From contig CALWJT010000005.1 in the NCBI GenBank assembly GCA_944381075.1, forward strand, positions 1 to 64,000: a stretch of 64,000 nucleotides of DNA, given 5' to 3'. Below the pieces are notes generated by a model. The model had not been told where the DNA came from, ran no database searches, and saw only the letters and a list, made by a program, of their open reading frames with translations. Positions within the stretch are counted from its first letter, which is position 1; the number at the start of each line of letters is the position of its first letter. Positions 7,423 to 14,731 of the stretch are shown here, in pieces. Position numbers and translations under genes: made by a program. This stretch comes from an uncultured Clostridia bacterium (GTDB lineage Bacteria > Bacillota > Clostridia > Oscillospirales > CAG-272).

Positions 7423-7881
7423 TTATTTGAGGATCCTCATGATTTTGATGACAAGCTGAGCGGAGGTAAAGAAAACGAATCTGGCTTTTCCTTCTTCCTC
7501 GTCATAATGATACGTATAATAGGTATCCGTGTCCTTGCCTGCCAGCTCTAAGAGCGCGCGGAGCTGTTCGTCCTTTTTGTCTGCCGTTCTGCGGAGGATG
7601 TATAGGTCGGCCACCGTGCAGACCTGTGCGCCGGCTTTCCTTTCCGCATGGACACCGTCCATAAAATCGGAAACCACCTTTTTCTGTTCCTTTGCCGTTT
7701 CGGATTCGGGCAGGATGCTTTCCATCATTTCCTGAATGTCTGTCGCCGTAAAACGCCATTGTCCGCCGATCTTTCTGCCGCGCAGAGTTCCTGTACGGAG
7801 ATGGTTTTGGATCACGCGCAGAGGCAGTGAGGTCATCCTGGAAATATCATCCATCGTATACAATCTTTCAAGTTGTGACAT
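7423..7881 (-). CDS. Excisionase/MerR-type helix-turn-helix DNA-binding protein
   Basis: A 152-residue protein. Residues 6-52 form a HTH_17-type winged helix (YTMDDISRMTSLPLRVIQNHLRTGTLRGRKIGGQWRF), as in excisionases and MerR-like regulators. The remaining hundred residues carry a mixed alpha/beta domain with no motif I recognise and end in FVFFTSAQLVIKIMRILK. The ATG at 7881 has AAAGGAG nine bases upstream. A consensus promoter with two direct repeats lies 75-100 bases upstream and suggests autoregulation. There are no neighbouring genes on the same strand, so its regulon is unknown. Confidence 0.75.
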   Translation of the reverse strand: MSQLERLYTMDDISRMTSLPLRVIQNHLRTGTLRGRKIGGQWRFTATDIQEMMESILPESETAKEQKKVVSDFMDGVHAERKAGAQVCTVADLYILRRTADKKDEQLRALLELAGKDTDTYYTYHYDEEEGKARFVFFTSAQLVIKIMRILK

Positions 7882-7922
7882 TTAGACTCTCCTTTGACTG
7901 CATAATACATAAAAATATATCA

Positions 7923-7983
7923 GCGTATCATTCGCTTCCCTTGTTCATAATTGTATCATATCATGGATTGTATCATTTGTCAA
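7923..7983 (-). promoter_or_regulatory. Promoter with direct-repeat operator for the HTH gene
   Basis: On the minus strand TTGACA (7983-7978), 17 bases, TATGAT (7960-7955). The 10-mer ATGATACAAT occurs twice, at 7967-7976 and 7950-7959, seventeen bases apart; the first copy is in the spacer and the second covers part of the -10. A third partial copy, AATGATACG, is near 7923-7932. Confidence 0.6.
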
Positions 7984-8139
7984 TTCGCAAATGTGAGGAA
8001 ATTGAATTTTTCAGAATAAAGTCGGAATATGTCGACTCAGGGATAAACTGCCTGCGGTCCGGGACCGCTTTTTTACGGGAGGCTGTCCCATTCCACGATG
8101 CGGCTTCGTTATTTTATTTTGGAGGAAAGGAAAAAAGCG

Positions 8140-8670
8140 GTGAATATCGAAAAGCTATTAGATGGCTCCGAGTGCGAGAAAGCGCTGCTTCGGATCGCCG
8201 AGGGAGACCGTGAGGCATTAAAGATCCTATATCAGCGCATGAACAGGCAGATTTATGCCGTTTCTTATTCTGTTCTGCGGGATTTTTCGCTTGCCGACGA
8301 TGTGGTGCAGGAGACATATGTCAAAATCATGGAGAAGGCTTTTTCCTATCGCAAGGGAACCAATGCGAGAGCATGGGTCCTTTCCGTTGCAAGAAATTTA
8401 GCGATCGATCTTTTTCGCAAGCGCCGCTTTGAGGGCGCGGAGGAGACCTTCGCCGATCCCTCCACGCGCTTTGATGAGGGCGCCGTCGTATCCTCAATGG
8501 AGGTCAAGCGCGCGCTCGATACGCTGGACGACGAGGAGCGGCAGATCATCACGCTGAAGATCTATGCGGGACTCCGGCACAAGGAAATCGCCTCTTTGCT
8601 TGGCATCACCGAAGAGGCATCCAAAAAGAAATATCAGAGAGCGGCGGCGAAGCTGCGCGGGCTGCTTTGA
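8140..8670 (+). CDS. ECF-type RNA polymerase sigma factor
   Basis: A 177-residue sigma-70 family protein of the extracytoplasmic-function type, with only regions 2 and 4. Region 2 (about residues 20-85) includes YAVSYSVLRDFSLADDVVQETYVKIMEKA, and region 4 (about 120-170) includes LDTLDDEERQIITLKIYAGLRHKEIASLLGI, the -35 recognition HTH. I choose GTG at 8140 because GGAGGAAAGG lies nine bases upstream; a longer frame from 8098 would place this site inside the gene. A 69-residue membrane protein follows 25 bases downstream and is a candidate partner. No recognisable ZAS anti-sigma domain is present nearby. Confidence 0.9.
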   Translation: MNIEKLLDGSECEKALLRIAEGDREALKILYQRMNRQIYAVSYSVLRDFSLADDVVQETYVKIMEKAFSYRKGTNARAWVLSVARNLAIDLFRKRRFEGAEETFADPSTRFDEGAVVSSMEVKRALDTLDDEERQIITLKIYAGLRHKEIASLLGITEEASKKKYQRAAAKLRGLL

Positions 8671-8695
8671 AAAAATACCGCGGAGGGGATCTTTT

Positions 8696-8905
8696 ATGAT
8701 AGAGAAAAGAATCAGAAAATTTTATAATTCCGTACAGCTCTCGGAGGAGCTTTTTCCGGACAGCGGGAAAGAGGCGAAGCTTTTTCGCGCCGCTGCCTGG
8801 GGCATCCTTGGCTTTGCGGCGGCGGTCGCCGCCGTAAAAGCGATTATGCTTCTTGCCGATTCCGTCATGCGCCGGGATACAGACAAAACGGAACAAACAG
8901 AATAG
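8696..8905 (+). CDS. Small single-pass membrane protein following the ECF sigma gene
   Basis: A 69-residue protein with about 40 polar N-terminal residues, one transmembrane helix (AAAWGILGFAAAVAAVKAIMLLA) and a short charged tail. The ATG at 8696 has GGAGGGG ten bases upstream. It is very likely co-transcribed with the ECF sigma gene. Position suggests a regulator or membrane partner of that sigma factor, but the HxxxCxxC anti-sigma signature is absent, so function is open. Confidence 0.7.
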   Translation: MIEKRIRKFYNSVQLSEELFPDSGKEAKLFRAAAWGILGFAAAVAAVKAIMLLADSVMRRDTDKTEQTE

Positions 8906-8910
8906 AACGA

Positions 8911-8993
8911 AAAAACCGAAGAAAAGGAGCGTTGGAGGGCGTATCGCCATTCTCTCTGTTTCTTGAAACAACGTTCCGGTTCTTCGGTTTTAT
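8911..8993. terminator. Bidirectional terminator with long interrupted stem
   Basis: Outer arms AAAACCGAAGAA (8912-8923) and TTCTTCGGTTTT (8980-8991) with an inner near-match GGAGCGTTG/CAACGTTCC. A-run and T-run flank it. It separates the convergent sigma and deacetylase genes. Confidence 0.75.
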
Positions 8994-9029
8994 TTTATGC
9001 AGATGAATAAAATAAATAATACAGATGTA

Positions 9030-9857
9030 TTATTCTATGACGACGGTTTCGCAGGCGCCGATACGGAGCGGCTCGTCATCATGGGACACCCAGATATCGA
9101 CGTCCGTCGGATTGTAGAAGATCCTGCCGTCCGCAGACCGGCGGATCCGCTTGGCCGCATTCACATAATCGTAGATTTCGATATTTGTTGCACACCAAAT
9201 ATCATATTCCCGCTTCTGGAGCTCTGCTAAGATTTCTTCGAAGCGTTCCCATCCGACCGGCATCTCCTTGTTGTCGAATTCATAGCTATGCCCCCAGATA
9301 TAAAGGATGCCGCCGGCACGCCACGGCGCTTTTTCTACGTTATAGATGAATTTTTTCACCATCGGCTCGCATTCATTGTGGTGGGTGGTCGGCACCCAAA
9401 TCTTAAAGTCGTCCGGCAGAAGAAAATTTCCGGAGGCGCCGGCAGTACGCCCGTATATCAAGGAGGCCGTATCCATTGCGGTAAAGGTTTCGGCGTTGTA
9501 GGTTCCGAAGGGATAGGCGAGTCCGCGCACGATGGTCCCGCTCGCCTTTTCCAAAAGCTCGCGGTCCCGCATGATCTCGTCATACTGGTCCTGGATGCTC
9601 ATCCGCTCCAGATGCGGATGGGAGAAGGTATGGCATGCGACCTCATGGCCGTTTTCGATATAGAGAGAACGGATCTCGTCCGCGCGCACGCCGTGCGTGT
9701 CGGGATTTGTGACGCTGCCCGAGATCAGATTAAAGGTGGCTTTCATTCCGTATTTTGAAAATAATTCCACAAGGCGCCTGTCCTGAGCCGGCGCATCGTC
9801 GTAGCTGAATGTCAGCGCATAACGTTTGCCGTCCTTGTATCGGTCGAATCGAATCAT
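9030..9857 (-). CDS. Polysaccharide deacetylase (NodB-homology, CE4-like)
   Basis: A 275-residue hydrolase that would remove N- or O-acetyl groups from a polysaccharide. Motif 1 reads ALTFSYDDA (metal and catalytic Asp pair), motif 2 reads HTFSHPHL (the HxxxH metal ligands), and motif 3 reads GLAYPFGTY. The C-terminus contains a WGHSYEF segment like the final catalytic His motif. There is no signal peptide, so it should be cytoplasmic or act on imported or soluble oligosaccharides. The start has AGGAGGA seven bases upstream. It is a single gene facing the ECF sigma operon. Confidence 0.88.
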   Translation of the reverse strand: MIRFDRYKDGKRYALTFSYDDAPAQDRRLVELFSKYGMKATFNLISGSVTNPDTHGVRADEIRSLYIENGHEVACHTFSHPHLERMSIQDQYDEIMRDRELLEKASGTIVRGLAYPFGTYNAETFTAMDTASLIYGRTAGASGNFLLPDDFKIWVPTTHHNECEPMVKKFIYNVEKAPWRAGGILYIWGHSYEFDNKEMPVGWERFEEILAELQKREYDIWCATNIEIYDYVNAAKRIRRSADGRIFYNPTDVDIWVSHDDEPLRIGACETVVIE

Positions 9858-10115
9858 AGATATCCTCCTGTTGTGATGAATGGAAGTTGTGCTTCTATCA
9901 TATCACAAAACGGAAAAAATGCAAGAGATCGGAATCTTTTCAAGGGGAAATTTTTCTGATGCGGGCGGAGAAGTCGTCGTTTCTTGCAGGCGGGACAAGC
10001 TGTATTCAACGAAAAGTTGAGCTTTTTTTGGCGTTTTCGGATCCGTTCAACCGATGGATGCTGTTGATAAGAGGGGATCTGTGGTATCCTAAGAAAAACG
10101 AAGGGAGTGTAGACG

Positions 10116-11393
10116 ATGAACCGAACCGATTTTGAAGCTTACTATCAAAAGGCGGCTCCGATCAGGGTAAGCCGCGAGGTAGTGGAGCGTTTGAAGCCGC
10201 TGCGGGTATACGGACTGAAAAAGGAAGATATCATAAACCATACGGATATCACCTCAAAACAGATACGGGAGGACCTTGCGCTGTTTTTTGAGCTGCTGCG
10301 GTATTGTTATTCCGGCTACTCCTATTATTTGGAGGGAAAGATCGAGCCGGAGGCGAAAACAGAGGAGATCTTAGAGCTGCTGCCCGACACGGCGATCACG
10401 ACGTTTGCGCTTGCGGATGCGGTCTGTCAGGTCCTTTCCCCTTATATCAACGATTCGCATTTTGCCTTTGCCTCGGATCATCGGACATCCTTTGCCAAGC
10501 TCTTTCAGGCTTATTTTTCAGATGCCGTGGTTTGCGCCTGTGAGGGCGGCTATCGGGTAGAAAACGGGAGCCCGCAAATCCCCGCGGGACATCTTTTTTC
10601 TAAGGAGGAGGCGGAAGCGTATTTGTTTGAAACGCTTCCCGGAGAAGACGGCAGAAGGCGGTATCTGCTCGGCGTCTATACGCCGGAGGAAGCATCCGAG
10701 ATCACGGTCGGAGGAATCGCGCTTCCGCTCCACCGATGCAAAACGGACAGCGTCTGTCCAAATCCGCAGCAGGGCGCCGCATGGGAGGAAGAGCGGGACG
10801 GGATTCCCGTCGTTTATCACGCCACGTACTCCGCGAAGGATATCGCGCTTTCCTTTGAGGATTACCGAAAGTCCGGCATGCGTTACCGCGATTCAGACTT
10901 GCTTGTCTGGTCCCTGCTTTCCAATACGGGCGGACACAGCGGATATCCGCAGAATTTTGTTCTGGGGCTGAACGGCTACGCTTGCTGGGAAATGGATGTG
11001 GCGATGCTTTCCGGTCCCTTTACGGGGAAGGCAGAGGCGCAGGAGATACGATATGAGGTGTACGAGAATGAGAAAATCGACCTTTCCCGTTCGGAATATG
11101 AGGGAAAATTGTTCGTGCTTCAAAATAAAAGGGTGATGTCCTCGGGGGAATCCGCGCTGTATTTTGCGCGTTCGGTCAAGCATGTCACCTTTGTTGGAAG
11201 CGCTTCGGGAGGATGCGGACAGTTCGGCGACATCGGTATATACCGGCTGCCGAATACCGGACTTGCCTTTCAAATGGGATACAAGGTGTTCAACAACGAG
11301 AATTTCGAGGAAGGACGCGGGCTTCTTCCGGACTATTGGCTTGACAGCTCGGACCCGGTGGGCGAGGTTGTCCGCTATCTCCGCACCCGATAA
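10116..11393 (+). CDS. S41-family (C-terminal processing) peptidase-like protein, cytoplasmic
   Basis: A 425-residue protein. The C-terminal third carries the S41 core: KLFVLQNKRVMSSGESAL with the nucleophile serine near residues 341-343, and a lysine about 14 residues later (ARSVKHV), followed by the usual FVGSASGGCGQ strand. The N-terminal 200 residues are helical and lack a PDZ domain that I can see. There is no signal peptide, whereas classical Ctp proteases are exported. GGGAG lies nine bases upstream of the start. It is monocistronic and followed by a decayed gene. The substrate is unknown. Confidence 0.75.
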   Translation: MNRTDFEAYYQKAAPIRVSREVVERLKPLRVYGLKKEDIINHTDITSKQIREDLALFFELLRYCYSGYSYYLEGKIEPEAKTEEILELLPDTAITTFALADAVCQVLSPYINDSHFAFASDHRTSFAKLFQAYFSDAVVCACEGGYRVENGSPQIPAGHLFSKEEAEAYLFETLPGEDGRRRYLLGVYTPEEASEITVGGIALPLHRCKTDSVCPNPQQGAAWEEERDGIPVVYHATYSAKDIALSFEDYRKSGMRYRDSDLLVWSLLSNTGGHSGYPQNFVLGLNGYACWEMDVAMLSGPFTGKAEAQEIRYEVYENEKIDLSRSEYEGKLFVLQNKRVMSSGESALYFARSVKHVTFVGSASGGCGQFGDIGIYRLPNTGLAFQMGYKVFNNENFEEGRGLLPDYWLDSSDPVGEVVRYLRTR

Positions 11394-11425
11394 AGGACTT
11401 CCGAATTTGAAAGGAGGGATAAAGG

Positions 11426-12381
11426 TTAGAAATAGAAAAAAACGGAATTGCTTATTCCTTTGACCGAAATATCGAAAAAATTTCGGTGGTTGCTTCTCTT
11501 TGAGGGCTATTACAAAAGCTGTCCGTATCTGCGTGCAAGGGTGGATACACGGAGGGGATCAAAAAGCACTTCCGTCCGTTGGCGGACCATCCATGCATGC
11601 GGGAATTCGGAAGAAAATGAAAGGAAGAGGACTTCTGTTGACCGCTCGAATATGCTCTTTCGCAGAAAAAGGACGATTTCGCCGCGCTTCTCGCGCGTTT
11701 TGCCTCCGAGAGCGATTTTGAAGGGTTTATCTTATGGAGGAAGGCTTTTATAAGCGTACGCTTCGCGTCAATATCGAGAAGCTGCGAAACTATGCTATCC
11801 TGACATGCCGCGGGAATCTTATAAAGAAGAAGGCTTTCGCTGCCGCGTCTGCCTGATGTCGACGGGCTGCGGGTTTTAGGTGACATGCGGATTGGACGAC
11901 GTTTGCATTCCCGGCTGTGTGCGCAGAGAGGACGGGATTCCGGTATGTGTGGATAAACGTTCGGGCTTTTCCGCTCCACGAGATGCCGCATGGGCATTAT
12001 CCATGCAGCCGTAGGGGCAATGGACATCGCGGAATCGTGGATAGAGGAAGCGTATCGTTCCATGCGGACAGATATGCAGGCGATGTATGAATGCTCGCAC
12101 GGCATGATTGCCGAACAGCGGGTAAGAGCGGCGGCTGCCCGAATTTCCTTTCTCCTTAAGCTTGATAAGAAAGGGTCGAAAAAGCGCTTGAAAACGATGG
12201 AAAGCGCGGCCTGCGCCTTGTCAGTCCGTTTTACGAGCTTCCTTGCGATGAATATGAGCGCTCCGGCATGAGCTTTGTTTCGTATTTGCCGGATTTTGAT
12301 GGACGAGATCCGGAAAAAGGCGGAATGATCTTCGTCTGCGGCTATGCAGAGAAGCGATGTCCGGATACGGCCGGGGCGTGA
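11426..12381 (+). pseudogene. Decayed coding region with several frameshifts and stops
   Basis: After a good AAAGGAGGG site (11411-11419) there is no intact start, but protein-like pieces continue in changing frames: IEKNGIAYSFDRNIEKIS stops at 11499, then YYKSCPYLRARVDTRRG and HFRPLADHPCMREFGRK continue in other frames, later EYALSQKKDDFAALLARF, VTCGLDDVCIPGCVRR and finally LRLVSPFYELPCDEYERS to a stop near 12381. The first pieces vaguely resemble DUF4932 proteins (a weak pattern match only). Codon-like base periodicity without a continuous frame indicates one or two decayed genes. Confidence 0.5.
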
Positions 12382-12468
12382 TAGGGGCGTCCGGCGAAAA
12401 AAGACGTGATGGATCGGAGGGATGCCCCGACCCCTGCATAAAAAATACGATATGATATCCGATAGCAG

Positions 12469-12497
12469 TTGATTTTTTGGAAAGCTTGCGATATAAT
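12469..12497 (+). promoter_or_regulatory. Sigma-A-type promoter of galE
   Basis: TTGATT (12469-12474), 17 bases, TATAAT (12492-12497), 50 bases upstream of the start. Confidence 0.7.
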
Positions 12498-12546
12498 ATA
12501 AAATCGGAAGAATTATTTGAGCAGTTTTTTGTGGGAGGAAATGGAT

Positions 12547-13563
12547 ATGAAGGTATTGCTTGCAGGCGGTGCAGGGTATATCGGTTCGCATACGGCGATC
12601 GAAATCGCAAAACTGGGACATGAGGTCGTGGTGGCGGACGATTTTTCCAACAGCAAGCCGGAGGTTCTTTCTCGAATGAAGACCATTATGGGAAAGGACT
12701 TTCCATTCTATCAGATCGACGTTTCGGACAGGGAAGCGCTGTCGGGACTTTTTCGTGAGGAAAAGCCGGAGGCGGTCATCCATTTCGCCGGTTATAAAGC
12801 GGTCGGCGAATCGGTGGAGAAGCCGCTCGCTTATTACCGGAATAACCTCGATACGACGCTCACGCTTTTGGAAACGATGAAGAAATATGACTGCCACCGC
12901 TTCATTTTCAGCTCGTCCGCGACGGTGTACGGCGCGCCGGACGAGGTGCCGATCAAGGAAACGGCGGCAGTCGGCAGATGTACGAATCCTTATGGCTGGA
13001 CCAAGTATATGATCGAAGTTATTTTGAAGGACGCGGCGTCGGCGGATAAGGAACTCTCTGTCGTGCTGCTGCGCTATTTCAATCCGGTCGGCGCGCATGA
13101 ATCGGGCCTCATCGGAGAGGACCCGCAGGGCATCCCGAACAACCTGATGCCCTATATTTCTCAGGTCGCAGTCGGAAAGCTGCCGTATCTTTCTGTATTC
13201 GGAAATGATTATCCGACCAAGGACGGCACCGGCGTCAGAGATTATATCCATGTCGTGGACCTGGCGCGCGGCCATGCGTATGCTTTGGATTTTGCGGCAT
13301 CGCACAAGGGTACGGAGATCTTCAACCTCGGAACCAGCGTCGGTTACAGCGTACTCGATATGGTGCATGCTTTTGAGACGGCCAACGGCGTCAAGGTCCC
13401 GTATAAGATCGCTCCGCGCAGAGCGGGGGATATCGCCGAATGCTATGCGGATGCGACAAAATCCCGTGAGCTCCTTGGCTGGAAAGCGGAAAAGAGTCTT
13501 GAGGACATGTGCCGCGATTCGTGGAGATGGCAGAGCAAAAATCCCAATGGCTATGATTCCTGA
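12547..13563 (+). CDS. galE: UDP-glucose 4-epimerase
   Basis: A 338-residue extended short-chain dehydrogenase that interconverts UDP-glucose and UDP-galactose in the cytoplasm. The NAD-binding GGAGYIGSH is at residues 7-15, the catalytic YGWTK supplies the Tyr-Lys pair, and SSSATVYG provides the active-site serine/threonine strand. The C-terminal region includes NLGTSVGYSVLDMV and RAGDIAECYAD as in GalE. I choose the ATG at 12547 since GGGAGG is eight bases upstream; ATG at 12541 is too close. It is a single-gene unit with its own promoter and a hairpin downstream, supplying precursors for surface polysaccharide or galactose use. Confidence 0.96.
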   Translation: MKVLLAGGAGYIGSHTAIEIAKLGHEVVVADDFSNSKPEVLSRMKTIMGKDFPFYQIDVSDREALSGLFREEKPEAVIHFAGYKAVGESVEKPLAYYRNNLDTTLTLLETMKKYDCHRFIFSSSATVYGAPDEVPIKETAAVGRCTNPYGWTKYMIEVILKDAASADKELSVVLLRYFNPVGAHESGLIGEDPQGIPNNLMPYISQVAVGKLPYLSVFGNDYPTKDGTGVRDYIHVVDLARGHAYALDFAASHKGTEIFNLGTSVGYSVLDMVHAFETANGVKVPYKIAPRRAGDIAECYADATKSRELLGWKAEKSLEDMCRDSWRWQSKNPNGYDS

Positions 13564-13608
13564 AGAGAGAAAAGGGCGGAGATTCAGAGCGTTGTTTTAA
13601 GCAAACGC

Positions 13609-13640
13609 AGAGGGACGGCAGCAGCCGTCCCTCTAAAATA
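13609..13640 (+). terminator. Hairpin downstream of galE
   Basis: Perfect 11-bp arms AGAGGGACGGC and GCCGTCCCTCT around AGCA, followed by an A/T-rich stretch but no clean T-run. Confidence 0.6.
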
Positions 13641-13715
13641 TTTCTTCTCTCGCCGCGCTTTTTCCGCCCTTTCTATGGGAGCGCATTCCTTTATGACGGA
13701 ATATTTGAAAAACAG

Positions 13716-13744
13716 TTGATTTTTTTCTTCTCTGCGTATATACT
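13716..13744 (+). promoter_or_regulatory. Sigma-A-type promoter
   Basis: TTGATT (13716-13721), 17 bases, TATACT (13739-13744), serving the four-helix membrane protein gene. Confidence 0.65.
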
Positions 13745-13804
13745 GAAAGAGAGGTCCATGGCGGGTGCCCGCAATTCAATGGATACGGAAAGGATTATGT
13801 TATT

Positions 13805-14173
13805 ATGTCGAAAGCAAAGTCACGCAGTCTCCTATTAAAGATCGTATCGGTTCTGTTTATCGTTTACGGATTGTATTTTGTGGTTGCATCCGTCCTTTCG
13901 CTGGTAGGAGGGAACATTGTCATCCCGGGAATGAACTATCTTGCCGCCGGCGCCGGATGGATCGGCGCGTTGCTTGAATTTGCGGCGGGCTATTTCGGCC
14001 TTCGCCGCCGGAACAGAACGCTCTGCACCGTGCTGGGAATCATCATCCTTGTGCTTTCTGTTGTGACGCTTTGCTCAACGGTAAATAGCAGTTCTTCCGT
14101 TTGGACGATTGTAAGCGGTGTCATTCCGGTCATTCTGCCGCTTTTATATCTTTACGGCGTCAGAAAATCATAA
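13805..14173 (+). CDS. Small integral membrane protein with four predicted helices
   Basis: A 122-residue hydrophobic protein. Predicted membrane segments lie at about residues 10-33, 40-63, 72-90 and 97-117, with basic residues (FGLRRRNR) in the middle loop and at both ends. No catalytic motif and no family recognised; the arrangement resembles small DUF-type four-helix proteins of unknown role. GAAAGGA lies about ten bases upstream of the ATG and a good promoter precedes it. It is a single-gene unit followed directly by a strong terminator. Confidence 0.75.
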   Translation: MSKAKSRSLLLKIVSVLFIVYGLYFVVASVLSLVGGNIVIPGMNYLAAGAGWIGALLEFAAGYFGLRRRNRTLCTVLGIIILVLSVVTLCSTVNSSSSVWTIVSGVIPVILPLLYLYGVRKS

Positions 14174-14182
14174 TAAAGCGGA

Positions 14183-14213
14183 AAAACCCGGCCGCAGGCG
14201 GCCGGGTTTTTTT
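14183..14213 (+). terminator. Intrinsic terminator after the membrane-protein gene
   Basis: AAACCCGGCCGC and GCGGCCGGGTTT hairpin followed by a T7 run, ten bases after the stop. Confidence 0.9.
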
Positions 14214-14683
14214 GCAAATACTGCCCCGAACGGAACCGGGGGCGCATCTGCCCCAACGCTTTTCGCTCCTCTTATAGGAAGAAACCTGCCGGAAGATGAG
14301 TCCTGAAACAGGCTGACAGAAACCATGAGGATATCCAGTATGTGATTTTAAGAGAGGAAAGATTTTGCCGTTATGTGCTTACTCTGCCGTCTCGGGATCC
14401 AAATACGAAGGCGAAGACCGATCCATATAGAGGATCGGTCTTTTCTTGTTTCTTTGCTTGGAAATCGCATTGCCCCTGAGAATCCGTTTGGCGGGAGGCT
14501 TGCGCGCGAAAAAATGGATGCTTTAAAATCCCATATGGAAAGATGCTCCCGCTTTTTGATTTTTATCATGTGCTCCGGTTTTCATGCTTCGTTGGGATCC
14601 GGCAGAAAGGAAAAAGGGCACGCGGATGGATCTTTTGACAAATCCTTGCATCCGGAAGGGAAGTCCTGTGGGCAGGGTAACGC
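14214..14683. other. Intergenic stretch, no gene seen
   Basis: No frame here has a ribosome binding site plus protein-like composition. It contains a terminator-like hairpin at 14414-14444 (AAGACCGATCC with GGATCGGTCTT, then TTTT) that could work in both directions, which suggests that a small gene or RNA has been lost or that an unannotated short transcript ends here. Confidence 0.5.
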
Positions 14684-14720
14684 AAAGAAATGGCAAGGTC
14701 TCAGACCTTGCCATTTCTTT
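14684..14720 (-). terminator. Terminator hairpin of the large surface-protein gene
   Basis: Perfect 17-bp arms (14684-14700 and 14704-14720) with a three-base loop, 12 bases beyond the stop of the minus-strand gene. Confidence 0.85.
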
Positions 14721-14731
14721 ATTTGGTATCT

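Noticed and set aside
11452..13368. 638-codon open frame on the minus strand
   Set aside because: It lies antisense to galE and the decayed gene, has no ribosome binding site, and its product is Arg/His/Ile-rich with no domain; high GC at codon positions of galE keeps the antisense frame open.
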